Positions 7,400 to 13,398 of a stretch of 17,481 bases of DNA are shown here, one piece after another. The position numbers and the translations under genes were made by a program. How positions within the stretch are numbered: the first letter of the stretch is position 1; each line of letters starts with the position of its first letter. Source of the stretch: Desulfobacterales bacterium (GTDB taxonomy: Bacteria; Desulfobacterota; Desulfobacteria; Desulfobacterales; JAFDCJ01); the NCBI GenBank assembly GCA_029939875.1, contig JAOZSC010000009.1, positions 1-17,481 on the forward strand, written 5' to 3'. Under the pieces are notes generated by a model. That model was not told where the DNA came from. It did not search any database and was given only the letters and a program-made list of their open reading frames with translations.

Positions 7400-8368
7400 C
7401 TATATCTCCCGGATCAACTGCTGTATATTTTGCTCGATATCATCGCGGACCGTACGCATAAATTCCAGCGGCCTGCCGGCGGGATCCGGCAGATCCCAGT
7501 TGATTTTCCGTGCTCCCGGGACCAGCGGGCACTGTTCTTCACAGCCCATGGTAACAATCAACTCGGGGCTGTCGGCTGCAAGGGCCTCGTCAAGGGATCG
7601 CGGGCTGCGAAATGCCATGTCTATCCCTTTTTCATGCATCACTTTAACCATGTCCGGATTGACCTTATCGGCAGGCTGACTGCCGGCATCCATCACGTCC
7701 AGTTGATCACCGGCCATAAACTGGGCAATGGCTGCCGCCATCTGACTGCGGCAGGCATTCTCACGGCAGATAAACAGTACTTTTTTACGCCCCTGAAACG
7801 GTTGCAAAAGAGTGTCTACCGTCTTCTGAACGTCTTCGAGCACCGTCGGCTGCCGGGCCAGGTCCTTTGGTCCCTCGATACCCCTGTAAGTCAGGCTGCC
7901 TTCATACTGCGCTGCGATGGCGTCAAAAAAATACTGGGCGGTCAGGTTCAGGCCTTCAAACAGGTTTTTTCCTTTTGTCGCCCCGACGGACAGCACAAAC
8001 CCCCGGCGCATGGCTGCTGCAGGATCCTTCAGCTTGAGTTTATACTTTCGCGCCCAGAACGTCTGGCAGCGGTCAACGACCGCCTTAAGCTGGGCGGTCA
8101 TGTTGTAGAAAAAAATGGGCGTGGCCAGCACCACAACCTCCGCCTGGCGCAGTATGGGATATATTTCGTCTCTGACATCATCTTCGATGGGACAAAATCC
8201 CTTTTTTTCACAGACGACATATTCCTTACAGGGCACGATGTTCCTGCGGGTAACGTCAATGACGCATGTGCGGGCGCCTGCTTTCTGCGCGGCCTCCATA
8301 AAGGCGGACAGCAGATAATTTGTATTTCCTTTTTTACGGGGGCTTCCCTGTAAGCCGACAACCAGCAT
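7400..8368 (-). CDS. Fusion of an iron-sulfur-flavoprotein-like FMN reductase and an ArsC-type arsenate reductase
   Basis: 322 residues from ATG 8368; a GTG 6 bases upstream would add two residues. Residues 1-190 are a flavodoxin-fold NAD(P)H:FMN reductase: GSPRKKGNTN FMN loop, ATPIFFYNMTAQLKAVVDR, and the ISF-like stretch with Cys47, Cys53 and Cys59. The second ISF cysteine is Tyr50, so a normal [4Fe-4S] site is doubtful. Residues 196-322 are a low-molecular-weight phosphatase-fold arsenate reductase: P-loop C-x5-R (Cys201, Arg207; CRENACRS), then TMGCEEQCP with Cys276 and Cys280 as the likely redox relay, and WDLPDP with the catalytic Asp. This is the thioredoxin-linked ArsC type that reduces As(V) to As(III). 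The fusion suggests the flavin domain could re-reduce the ArsC domain; this is inference. A phosphotyrosine phosphatase is less likely because the relay cysteines are present. Confidence 0.9.
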   Translation of the reverse strand: MLVVGLQGSPRKKGNTNYLLSAFMEAAQKAGARTCVIDVTRRNIVPCKEYVVCEKKGFCPIEDDVRDEIYPILRQAEVVVLATPIFFYNMTAQLKAVVDRCQTFWARKYKLKLKDPAAAMRRGFVLSVGATKGKNLFEGLNLTAQYFFDAIAAQYEGSLTYRGIEGPKDLARQPTVLEDVQKTVDTLLQPFQGRKKVLFICRENACRSQMAAAIAQFMAGDQLDVMDAGSQPADKVNPDMVKVMHEKGIDMAFRSPRSLDEALAADSPELIVTMGCEEQCPLVPGARKINWDLPDPAGRPLEFMRTVRDDIEQNIQQLIREI

Positions 8369-8419
8369 GGGCACCTGCCTGTTTACCAGTAAAATAGATT
8401 ATGACTTGAGGCCTAAAAA

Positions 8420-8785
8420 TCAGCTTTTTTCTTTAACATGGCACTTGCTGCACGTGGTGGGCCCGGCCTTGCGCCCCGCCTTTTTTTCTATCTTGTGGCA
8501 CTTGACGCACAGCTTGTTCATCACGTATTTTTTTTTCAAATCGCCCCGGGCTTTGAGCTGGTTGATGGCCCCGGGTTCCTGGGGAAAAACCGAGTGGCAC
8601 CGCTGGCAGTCGTCCAGTTTATCCTGGTGCCGGCGATGGGGAAAATCAACCTTGCCTTTTGTGCCGCCGTCAAGTTCGATGGTTTTCGAGCCCTTGTTTT
8701 GGTCAGCCGTGGAAAACGAAACCGCCGGCACAACCAACATGGCAGCCATCAGCAGCAATCCTGCAAGCAATCTGGTCCTCATCAT
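8420..8785 (-). CDS. Periplasmic triheme cytochrome c7-type protein
   Basis: 121 residues starting MMRTRLL with a signal peptide (hydrophobic run about 6-22, then SFS), so the mature protein is periplasmic. It has three CXXCH heme sites: CQRCH (60-64), CVKCH (93-97) and CSKCH (112-116). The upstream FPHRRHQ (His50, His53) gives two distal histidines as in Geobacter PpcA, which it matches in layout. Only five histidines exist for three hemes. Where PpcA has the distal His of its last heme, four residues before the second CXXCH, this protein has Met89. His-Met ligation of that heme is therefore predicted, as described for some c7-type domains of the dodecaheme GSU1996. ATG 8785 is chosen because the signal peptide begins there and AGGT precedes it; a longer open frame upstream lacks support. 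It is a likely electron carrier between periplasmic partners. Confidence 0.9.
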   Translation of the reverse strand: MMRTRLLAGLLLMAAMLVVPAVSFSTADQNKGSKTIELDGGTKGKVDFPHRRHQDKLDDCQRCHSVFPQEPGAINQLKARGDLKKKYVMNKLCVKCHKIEKKAGRKAGPTTCSKCHVKEKS

Positions 8786-8807
8786 GTCATCTACCTGTGA
8801 AAATATA

Positions 8808-8843
8808 TCAGCGGGCCGGCTTTGTAAATTGCATGCCCGCTGA
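8808..8843. repeat. 9-bp perfect inverted repeat upstream of the cytochrome gene
   Basis: TCAGCGGGC (8808-8816) and GCCCGCTGA (8835-8843) are exact reverse complements with an 18-base loop. On the minus strand the hairpin is followed by TATATTTT, so it could terminate transcripts coming from the zinc-ribbon gene upstream, or act in the leader of the cytochrome gene 23 bases away. Confidence 0.45.
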
Positions 8844-8985
8844 GTTTCGGGTTGTTCTTTACCAAGCTCTTCGGCCCGGGCGAAAAAAACACGCAGATCC
8901 GGGCACTTATCCACTTGGCACCTGACTCTATCCGTGCCCGTAAGATGTCGCAACCGTACGACCGGCCCCGCCGGATGCAGCAATA

Positions 8986-9201
8986 CTATCGGGGGGAAAT
9001 ACTTTTGCCTTCACCTTCGATGGTACACTCGGAAAAATCAATGGGCTCGCCACACTTGCTGCAGGTGTGGGCCTTGTCAAATTCATCCGAAAATATCTCT
9101 TTTTCCGCACCGCATTTGGGGCATTTGCAGGTGACAACCTTGAGGTTTTTAAAATCAGCATAACCAGGACAATGTTGGGGAGTCGAAATGTTTTCTGCCA
9201 T
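8986..9201 (-). CDS. Small zinc-ribbon protein of unknown function
   Basis: 71 residues, starting MAENIS at ATG 9201, which has a strong CGGAGG ribosome binding site; an upstream ATG at 9222 would place that site inside the gene. Two C-x2-C pairs (CPKC, Cys27/30, and CSKC, Cys47/50) form a zinc ribbon or a rubredoxin-like iron site separated by 16 residues. Cys11, Cys25 and Cys59 are extra. The spacer is acidic (EKEIFSDEFD). I recognise no named family. The layout recalls small metal-ribbon proteins that accompany redox operons. It sits between a flavodoxin and the triheme cytochrome on the same strand with gaps of about 180-200 bases on each side, so it may be partly independent in expression. 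Confidence 0.7.
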   Translation of the reverse strand: MAENISTPQHCPGYADFKNLKVVTCKCPKCGAEKEIFSDEFDKAHTCSKCGEPIDFSECTIEGEGKSISPR

Positions 9202-9267
9202 GATTTCCTCCGTGACTTTCAATTTATAAACTCGATTGGGGTTGCACCGAAACGACTTGATTCAGTG

Positions 9268-9308
9268 CGCATGCATGCGAACCGATTTGCAAGTTTAAAA
9301 CCACTTGC
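9268..9308. repeat. Palindromes in the leader of the zinc-ribbon gene
   Basis: CGCATGCATGCG (9268-9279) is a perfect 12-bp palindrome. Ten bases further, GCAAGT (9289-9294) and ACTTGC (9303-9308) form an inverted repeat. Both lie in the gap of 182 bases between the zinc-ribbon start and the flavodoxin stop. They could be operators or part of a terminator for the flavodoxin; no U-run is present. Confidence 0.35.
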
Positions 9309-9383
9309 ATACCATCCATCTGCCCACTGGATAGGCAGTTAACTGCGCCGCCGCGTGTGAATGACATCCCGATGGAAGGCTTT

Positions 9384-9821
9384 TCATGCTCCCAGTTTTC
9401 TGGCGATTTCCAGGCCGTAATCCTGGGCCATCTGCTGACCGCCGCCCAGAGAACTGGATTTTAGCCGTAGCGCGTCGCCGACCATGTCCATCTTCAAAAC
9501 ATGCTTCATGGTCTCGAAGATACGGTCGATGGCCTCGCCGCTCCAGCCATAGGCGCCGAAGGACCCGCCGATTTTGCCCTCCAGGGCTGCTTTTTCCGTC
9601 AGGAATAGAAACGTCTTCATGCCCTGAAGCATTTCCCCGTGGTAGGTGGCGGAGCCGAATACATACCCGTCATAGCCTCCCAGGTCCGCTTCACTTTTTA
9701 CGTCCTTGACGCTAACCACATTGGCTTGTTGGCCGGCAATCCGGAGTCCCTCTCCAATGAGCTCGGCGATATTCGTGGTCCCACCCGAGCGCGTCGCATA
9801 GACAATCAAAACCTTGGCCAT
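9384..9821 (-). CDS. Flavodoxin
   Basis: A 145-residue short-chain flavodoxin, a cytoplasmic FMN electron carrier. The FMN phosphate loop is YATRSGGTTNIAE (residues 8-20; classical T-x-S-G-x-T). The loop FGAYGWSGEAIDR (88-100) has Tyr91 and Trp93 in the position of the aromatic residues that stack on the flavin, the same loop form as in the flavodiiron protein of this window. GSATYHGE (56-63) forms the other flavin loop. AAAGGAG before ATG supports the start. It follows the 55-residue rubredoxin-like gene by 73 bases on the same strand. In this context it probably serves iron-sparing electron transfer to the peroxide and superoxide reductases, or to the flavodiiron system; that partner assignment is inference. 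Confidence 0.92.
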   Translation of the reverse strand: MAKVLIVYATRSGGTTNIAELIGEGLRIAGQQANVVSVKDVKSEADLGGYDGYVFGSATYHGEMLQGMKTFLFLTEKAALEGKIGGSFGAYGWSGEAIDRIFETMKHVLKMDMVGDALRLKSSSLGGGQQMAQDYGLEIARKLGA

Positions 9822-9894
9822 ACTTATTCTCCTTTGGTGTCAGGCCACCCTTACCGGCCCATGACATAATTTCTTGGGTTCGCAAGACCGCCGA

Positions 9895-10062
9895 TCACCC
9901 TTTGGGTTTGCCGATCCGCGGATCGGTACCTTCATAGGCACAATCCGGTGTATAGCATGAATTATCCAGAAATTCGCACTTTTCCCTGCACGACGGGCAC
10001 TCGTTGGGAGGCGCGTCGGCCTCAAGGCTGTAACCGCAGTTTGAACATTTCCAGCTTGGCAT
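9895..10062 (-). CDS. Small rubredoxin-like protein with a C-terminal cysteine tail
   Basis: 55 residues. [21 protein letters not shown], then CPSC, gives the rubredoxin-like domain seen at the end of rubrerythrins (Cys6, Cys9, Cys22, Cys25) with a very short spacer. After that come Cys29 and a tail with C-Y-T-P-D-C (Cys36, Cys41) and a terminal DPRIGKPKG. The extra C-x6-C-x4-C pattern after the rubredoxin site could hold a second metal. I have seen this tail style in other anaerobe proteins but cannot name the family. GGAGG 7 bases before ATG is a strong ribosome binding site. It is placed between ferritin and flavodoxin, fitting an electron carrier or iron-handling role, which is inferred from context only. 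Confidence 0.85.
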   Translation of the reverse strand: MPSWKCSNCGYSLEADAPPNECPSCREKCEFLDNSCYTPDCAYEGTDPRIGKPKG

Positions 10063-10157
10063 ACTACTACCTCCTTATTTTGTGGTCCGTGGTTTCCGGC
10101 GGCCGCCTGCCGCGACGGCATAAACCAATTGGCCACCGGTAATTAACGGGCCTCTTT

Positions 10158-10673
10158 TTAATCCGTTTCGGTGGGGGCTGCGCCCGGATTGCGTTTGGCA
10201 AGCTCTCGGTCGATCATAAAAAGACCGCCCTTGGTCTCTCCCATCAGCTTCAGCTGTTCCAGTACACCACCGACATTTTCCTCTTCTTCCACCTGCTCGG
10301 ACACGAACCACTGCAGGAAAATATTGGTGGCGTGGTCATGTTCGCCTAATGCCAGTTCCACCAGTTCATTGATCAGGCCGGTTACCTTCTGTTCATGCTG
10401 CAAGGTGGCCTCAAAAACCGCCAGGGGGGAATCCCATCGGGTCTTGGGGGCCTCGATTTGCTGAAGCTGTACCCGTGCGCCCCGCTGGTTGATAAAATCA
10501 TAAAACTTCATCCCGTGGCCCAATTCTTCCTGGGCCTGATAATACATCCAGTTGGCAAACCCATCCAGATTAATGGATTTAAAATAGGCGTGCATCGACA
10601 GGTAAAGGTAAGCCGAGTAAAATTCTGCCTTCAGCTGGCCGTTGAGTGCCTGCTGCATTTTTTCAGACAACAT
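10158..10673 (-). CDS. ftnA: Bacterial non-heme ferritin
   Basis: 171 residues from ATG 10673. It stores iron as ferric mineral in a 24-subunit shell after oxidising Fe(II) at a ferroxidase centre. The residues match E. coli FtnA at identical numbers: Glu17, Glu50, His53, Glu94 and Gln127, with Glu130 nearby, so all three iron sites look intact. The length and four-helix plus short fifth helix layout are normal; no Dps or bacterioferritin heme Met motif is apparent. AAAGGA lies about 9 bases before this ATG and at the very end of the desulfoferrodoxin gene, whose stop is 5 bases upstream, so the two genes are tightly coupled. A GTG at 10691 would overlap that gene and has no good ribosome binding site. 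The placement links iron storage to superoxide removal and limits Fenton chemistry. Confidence 0.94.
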   Translation of the reverse strand: MLSEKMQQALNGQLKAEFYSAYLYLSMHAYFKSINLDGFANWMYYQAQEELGHGMKFYDFINQRGARVQLQQIEAPKTRWDSPLAVFEATLQHEQKVTGLINELVELALGEHDHATNIFLQWFVSEQVEEEENVGGVLEQLKLMGETKGGLFMIDRELAKRNPGAAPTETD

Positions 10674-10678
10674 TGCAC

Positions 10679-11053
10679 TTATCCTTTCCACAGCCCGTGC
10701 AGATTACAGTATTCACGAGCGGTAATATTTTGGGCATCCGTTTGAAAAACCGCTTCGGGTGCTTGCCCCGGATTCAGAAACTGCCGGTAGGCCTTGCCGT
10801 CTGCAATGATCTCAATCCATTCGATGTAATGCTTTTCCTCCATGGGATGGGCGACATCACCGACCTTGACCTTGACGCCGCCTTCGACTTTTTCAATCAC
10901 CGGGACATGCTTCTCCTTTGCAGCGTCCACCGTGTTTTCCACCAGCCGCTTCATGGGTTCTCCGCAGCAAACCAGTTCGCCGCCGCCGCCATGGAGCACT
11001 TCAATGATATTGCCGCAGGCCTCGCATTTGTATATTTCCAATTTTTCCGCCAT
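10679..11053 (-). CDS. dfx: Desulfoferrodoxin (two-iron superoxide reductase)
   Basis: A 124-residue cytoplasmic enzyme that reduces superoxide to H2O2 without making O2. The N-terminal desulforedoxin-like domain has Fe(SCys)4 ligands Cys10, Cys13, Cys29 and Cys30. The catalytic domain has His49, His69, His75, Cys116 and His119 around the second iron, and Glu47-Lys48 of the EKH loop. All numbers coincide with those of the characterised Desulfovibrio and Desulfarculus enzymes. This is the two-iron class typical of sulfate reducers, not the one-iron neelaredoxin class. AAAGGGG before ATG supports the start. The rubrerythrin gene upstream can remove the H2O2 product and the ferritin gene downstream can store iron; rubredoxin is the usual donor, with several encoded here. 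Confidence 0.97.
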   Translation of the reverse strand: MAEKLEIYKCEACGNIIEVLHGGGGELVCCGEPMKRLVENTVDAAKEKHVPVIEKVEGGVKVKVGDVAHPMEEKHYIEWIEIIADGKAYRQFLNPGQAPEAVFQTDAQNITAREYCNLHGLWKG

Positions 11054-11106
11054 TTTTATTCCCCTTTCTATTTTTTTCAGGTTAATAGAATCTTAAAAGT
11101 AAGTTT

Positions 11107-11119
11107 TTTTGTGACAAAA
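11107..11119. promoter_or_regulatory. 13-bp palindrome in the desulfoferrodoxin leader
   Basis: TTTTGTGACAAAA is a perfect palindrome around a central G/C, located about 55 bases upstream of the desulfoferrodoxin start. It has the size and symmetry of an operator for a dimeric regulator, but I cannot assign one. Confidence 0.3.
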
Positions 11120-11125
11120 GCTTTT

Positions 11126-11195
11126 CGCCACCAATACACCAAAGATAAATTATCGCTGATAGTTTTGTTTCGTGTATTTCGGCCTTCGTGGCCAA
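11126..11195. repeat. Imperfect inverted intergenic repeat of the CACGAAG type
   Basis: Arm 1 (11126-11144, TCGCCACCAATACACCAAAG) and arm 2 (11168-11195, ending in CTTCGTGGCCA) are related as reverse complements: GCCAC-AA-TACAC-AA matches in both, with an extra 7 bases in arm 2. The TTCGTG/CCTTCGTGGC wording is characteristic of short dispersed repeats I have seen between genes in many Deltaproteobacteria and other environmental genomes. It fills most of the 162-base gap between rubrerythrin and desulfoferrodoxin. Confidence 0.5.
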
Positions 11196-11215
11196 ATTTC
11201 CGGTTTATAATTGTG

Positions 11216-11791
11216 TTACCAGTTTTCTCCCAGCAACTCAAAATGCGCCTGGGGATGATCGCAGGCCGGACATTTTTCCGGTGCTGTCTGGCCCTCATAC
11301 AGGTAGCCACAATTGCGGCAACGCCAGACCACCGCTGTTTGCCTTTTGAAAACCCGTCCGGCATCAATGTTGGCCGCCAGGTCAAGATATCTTTTTTCAT
11401 GCTGTTTTTCGGCAACGGCAATGGCCCGAAAAATTGCCGCAATCTCGCTAAACCCTTCTCCTTCAGCAGTTTTCGCAAAGCCGGGATACATGTCGGTATG
11501 CTCGTAATTTTCACCGGCAGCCGAAGCTTTTAAATTCTCCACCGTCGCTGCAATGGTGCCGGCCGGAAAAGCGCCGGAAATCATGACCTCTCCACCCGAT
11601 AACAGTTTAAACAACCGTTTGGCATGCTCTTTTTCCTGGTTGGCCGTCTCGGTGAATATGTCGGAAATTTGAACATACCCTTCTTTTTTCGCCTGGCTGG
11701 CGAAATAAGTGTACCGGTTTCGAGCCTGGGACTCACCGGCAAATGCGGTCAAAATATTCTTCTCGGTTTGGGTTCCTTTCAATTCTGCCAT
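11216..11791 (-). CDS. rbr: Rubrerythrin
   Basis: A 191-residue cytoplasmic peroxidase that reduces H2O2 to water at a diiron site, receiving electrons through its own rubredoxin domain. The four-helix domain has Glu20, Glu53, His56, Glu94, Glu97, Glu128 and His131, the full set of classical rubrerythrin ligands. The C-terminal rubredoxin domain has Cys158, Cys161, Cys174 and Cys177 (CRNCG, CPACD). Length is the same as the D. vulgaris protein. GGAGG 8 bases before ATG is a strong ribosome binding site. The small helical protein gene ends 64 bases upstream, and a TATAAT (11841-11836) in that gap may provide an own -10 element, but no good -35 accompanies it. Desulfoferrodoxin and ferritin follow on the same strand. 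Confidence 0.97.
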   Translation of the reverse strand: MAELKGTQTEKNILTAFAGESQARNRYTYFASQAKKEGYVQISDIFTETANQEKEHAKRLFKLLSGGEVMISGAFPAGTIAATVENLKASAAGENYEHTDMYPGFAKTAEGEGFSEIAAIFRAIAVAEKQHEKRYLDLAANIDAGRVFKRQTAVVWRCRNCGYLYEGQTAPEKCPACDHPQAHFELLGENW

Positions 11792-11855
11792 GAATCTTCC
11801 TCCTTAATGTGTGTTCGATAAATCATGTGAAATGGATTATATCCTGAGATCGTTT

Positions 11856-12062
11856 CTAATTTCCGGGCCACCACCCCTTGCGGATGTGATTTTCTTTTTC
11901 GTTTTCAGCCAGATGTTTAAGCTTATAGGCTGAATCCCGCAAAACTCCGTATAGAATTCCGCACCCATTGTCTTCCCGATCCGTGTCTCCCTGGTCCGCC
12001 AGACAAATCATTTCATCGACAAGCTTGAGTGTTTTTTCGATGTGAAGGTTGCAGGGTTTCAT
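11856..12062 (-). CDS. Small conserved-looking helical protein of unknown function
   Basis: 68 residues from ATG 12062, chosen because GGGAGG stands 9 bases upstream; the open frame reaches 12314, but the added 84 residues look non-coding. The protein is strongly helical and charged: IEKTLKLVDEMICLADQGD, then a short turn with EDNGCG, then YGVLRDSAYKLKHLAENEKENH and a terminal GWWPGN. Cys4, Cys20 and Cys34 are present but no metal motif is formed. A two-helix hairpin is likely. I have an impression of similar small proteins beside rubrerythrin in sulfate reducers but cannot name a family. As the first gene of the long minus-strand block it is probably cotranscribed with rubrerythrin. Confidence 0.65.
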   Translation of the reverse strand: MKPCNLHIEKTLKLVDEMICLADQGDTDREDNGCGILYGVLRDSAYKLKHLAENEKENHIRKGWWPGN

Positions 12063-12550
12063 GGTGGTTGCCCTCCCGATAAATTGCGATCCGCCGAAGA
12101 GTGGCAGGACCGGCCGGCCGGATGCATTTGAGCCCGACATCAGTCTTGGGTATTCAAGTAGTATGCCAGGAAAGAATGCAGGGTAGCAATTTAATCGCAG
12201 GAGGTCTATTATCCTGACGTTACGGTCTATTTCCCCGTTAGCTGCAACCGTTTTTGCGACAGTTTTGTCTGCCCATGTGATACAGGAAACCACATTCGCA
12301 CAACCAAAGGACATCTATCTAAAGAGGTAATTTTCGAATATCATAATAAAAAAATCAATGCAAGGCAGTCTCGTATTTTTTTGACACATTAGTGTCTCAT
12401 AAGACAGAAAGGGGAGGAAGGGGGAATTTGGAATGCGGAAGGGAAAACTTCAAAGGCTGGAAGGGTAAATCTCCTTGGTCGTCAAGCTTTCTGGCTTCCC
12501 AGCCTTTTTCTTTTTCCCTGTGCCTTGCACCCTGGACCTTGAACCCGTTT
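12063..12550. other. 488-base gene-free region
   Basis: I see no gene here on either strand. The left half is the probable promoter and leader region of the small helical protein and rubrerythrin. Around 12383-12406 there are two overlapping inverted repeats (see separate entry). Near 12454-12523 an imperfect stem, AAGGCTGGAAG with CTTCCCAGCCTT, is followed on the plus strand by a T-rich tract. It may terminate the Fe-S protein transcript in some form, but its loop is long and the polarity is not ideal. Confidence 0.55.
12383..12406. promoter_or_regulatory. Two overlapping short inverted repeats (possible operator)
   Basis: GACAC-ATTA-GTGTC (12383-12396) and TGTCT-CATA-AGACA (12393-12406) share their middle arm, so the DNA or RNA can take one of two alternative hairpins. 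A run of seven T precedes it on the plus strand. It could be an operator for the rubrerythrin-side genes or a remnant end of a mobile element; I see no flanking transposase or matching second end. Confidence 0.35.
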
Positions 12551-13330
12551 TTAGGCAGCCTGCACCACCTGGCGGCGCTCCAAAACCTTTCCCCGGGTGC
12601 TGATCACCACCTGTTCCATGGGGATCTGGACCCCGGACAGCTCCATGCCTTTTTGGACAATTACCGGCAACGCCGAACAGCAGGGCACCTCCATTACCAC
12701 GGCGGTAATGCTTTTGAGGTCGGCCTGTTTGCAGATCTGGGCAAATTTTTCGATATAGTGCTCGACATCGTCAAACTTCGGGCAACCCATCATCACCGTC
12801 TTGCCCGGCAGAAGATCCCGGTGCAGGGTCGGAAAGGACAGCGCTGCACAGTCAGCCAGCACCAGCAGGTCAGCATTTTTCAGGAAAGGTGCCGTGGGCG
12901 GCACCAGCATGATCTGCACCGGCCAGTGAGTCAGGGCCGATTCAGCCGGTTCAAGGGCAGCGGGTGTGTTGGCCTCGATGCAGGGGTCAGTTGACGGCGA
13001 CGATTCGGAAATCCCAAAAGTCTGGAGTCTGGCCGACGGACACCCCCCGGAAGCCATGGGCAGCACTTTGGCTTCCGGTTGTTTTTTTTGGGCCAACAAT
13101 TCTTCCACGGCTTTTTCGTCAAATTCTTCCGCTTCGCGCTCAACAATTTTCAGAGCGCCGGTGGGGCAATCCCCGAGACAGGCTCCCAGCCCGTCACAAT
13201 AAAACTCGGCCACCACCCGGGCCTTGCCGTCAATGATTTGCAGAGCTCCTTCGGCACAGGCCGGGACACAGTTGCCACAGCCGTCACACAGCTCCTCATC
13301 GATTTCAATAATCTTGCGCATTACTTGCAT
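12551..13330 (-). CDS. Iron-sulfur protein with N-terminal 2[Fe-S] ferredoxin domain
   Basis: 259 residues, cytoplasmic. Residues 10-60 form a ferredoxin domain. The first motif is complete (Cys15, 18, 21, 25). The second is C-D-G-L-G-A-C-x3-C: Cys45, Leu48 in place of cysteine, Cys51, Cys55, so the second cluster may be [3Fe-4S] or use another ligand. A linker with GGCPSARLQ follows, then a C-terminal domain with LLVLADCAALSFP (Cys161), MMGCPKFDD (Cys183) and EVPCCSALP (Cys217/218). The conserved cysteines there suggest a further redox or metal site. From memory this architecture occurs in anaerobes close to oxygen- or nitrosative-stress genes and is annotated only as 4Fe-4S protein. GGAGAG before ATG supports the start. 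It follows the HD-domain gene by 68 bases, so both are probably one unit. Confidence 0.82.
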   Translation of the reverse strand: MQVMRKIIEIDEELCDGCGNCVPACAEGALQIIDGKARVVAEFYCDGLGACLGDCPTGALKIVEREAEEFDEKAVEELLAQKKQPEAKVLPMASGGCPSARLQTFGISESSPSTDPCIEANTPAALEPAESALTHWPVQIMLVPPTAPFLKNADLLVLADCAALSFPTLHRDLLPGKTVMMGCPKFDDVEHYIEKFAQICKQADLKSITAVVMEVPCCSALPVIVQKGMELSGVQIPMEQVVISTRGKVLERRQVVQAA

Positions 13331-13398
13331 GGTCTCTCCTTATTATTCTTTTCAAGGATTGAGTGTTTGGACGAAATTCGGGGCTTAAAACACCGCGT

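Noticed and set aside
7430..8353. 307-residue open frame on the plus strand
   Set aside because: Antisense to the flavoprotein-ArsC fusion, which has all catalytic residues.
8786..8983. 66-residue N-terminal extension of the cytochrome
   Set aside because: A clear signal peptide begins at the inner Met; the extension would bury it.
10646..11533. 295-residue open frame on the plus strand
   Set aside because: Antisense to desulfoferrodoxin and part of rubrerythrin, both complete; no recognisable domain.
12063..12314. N-terminal extension of the small helical protein to 152 residues
   Set aside because: The added part has no domain or ribosome binding site, while a strong GGGAGG stands before the inner ATG at 12062.
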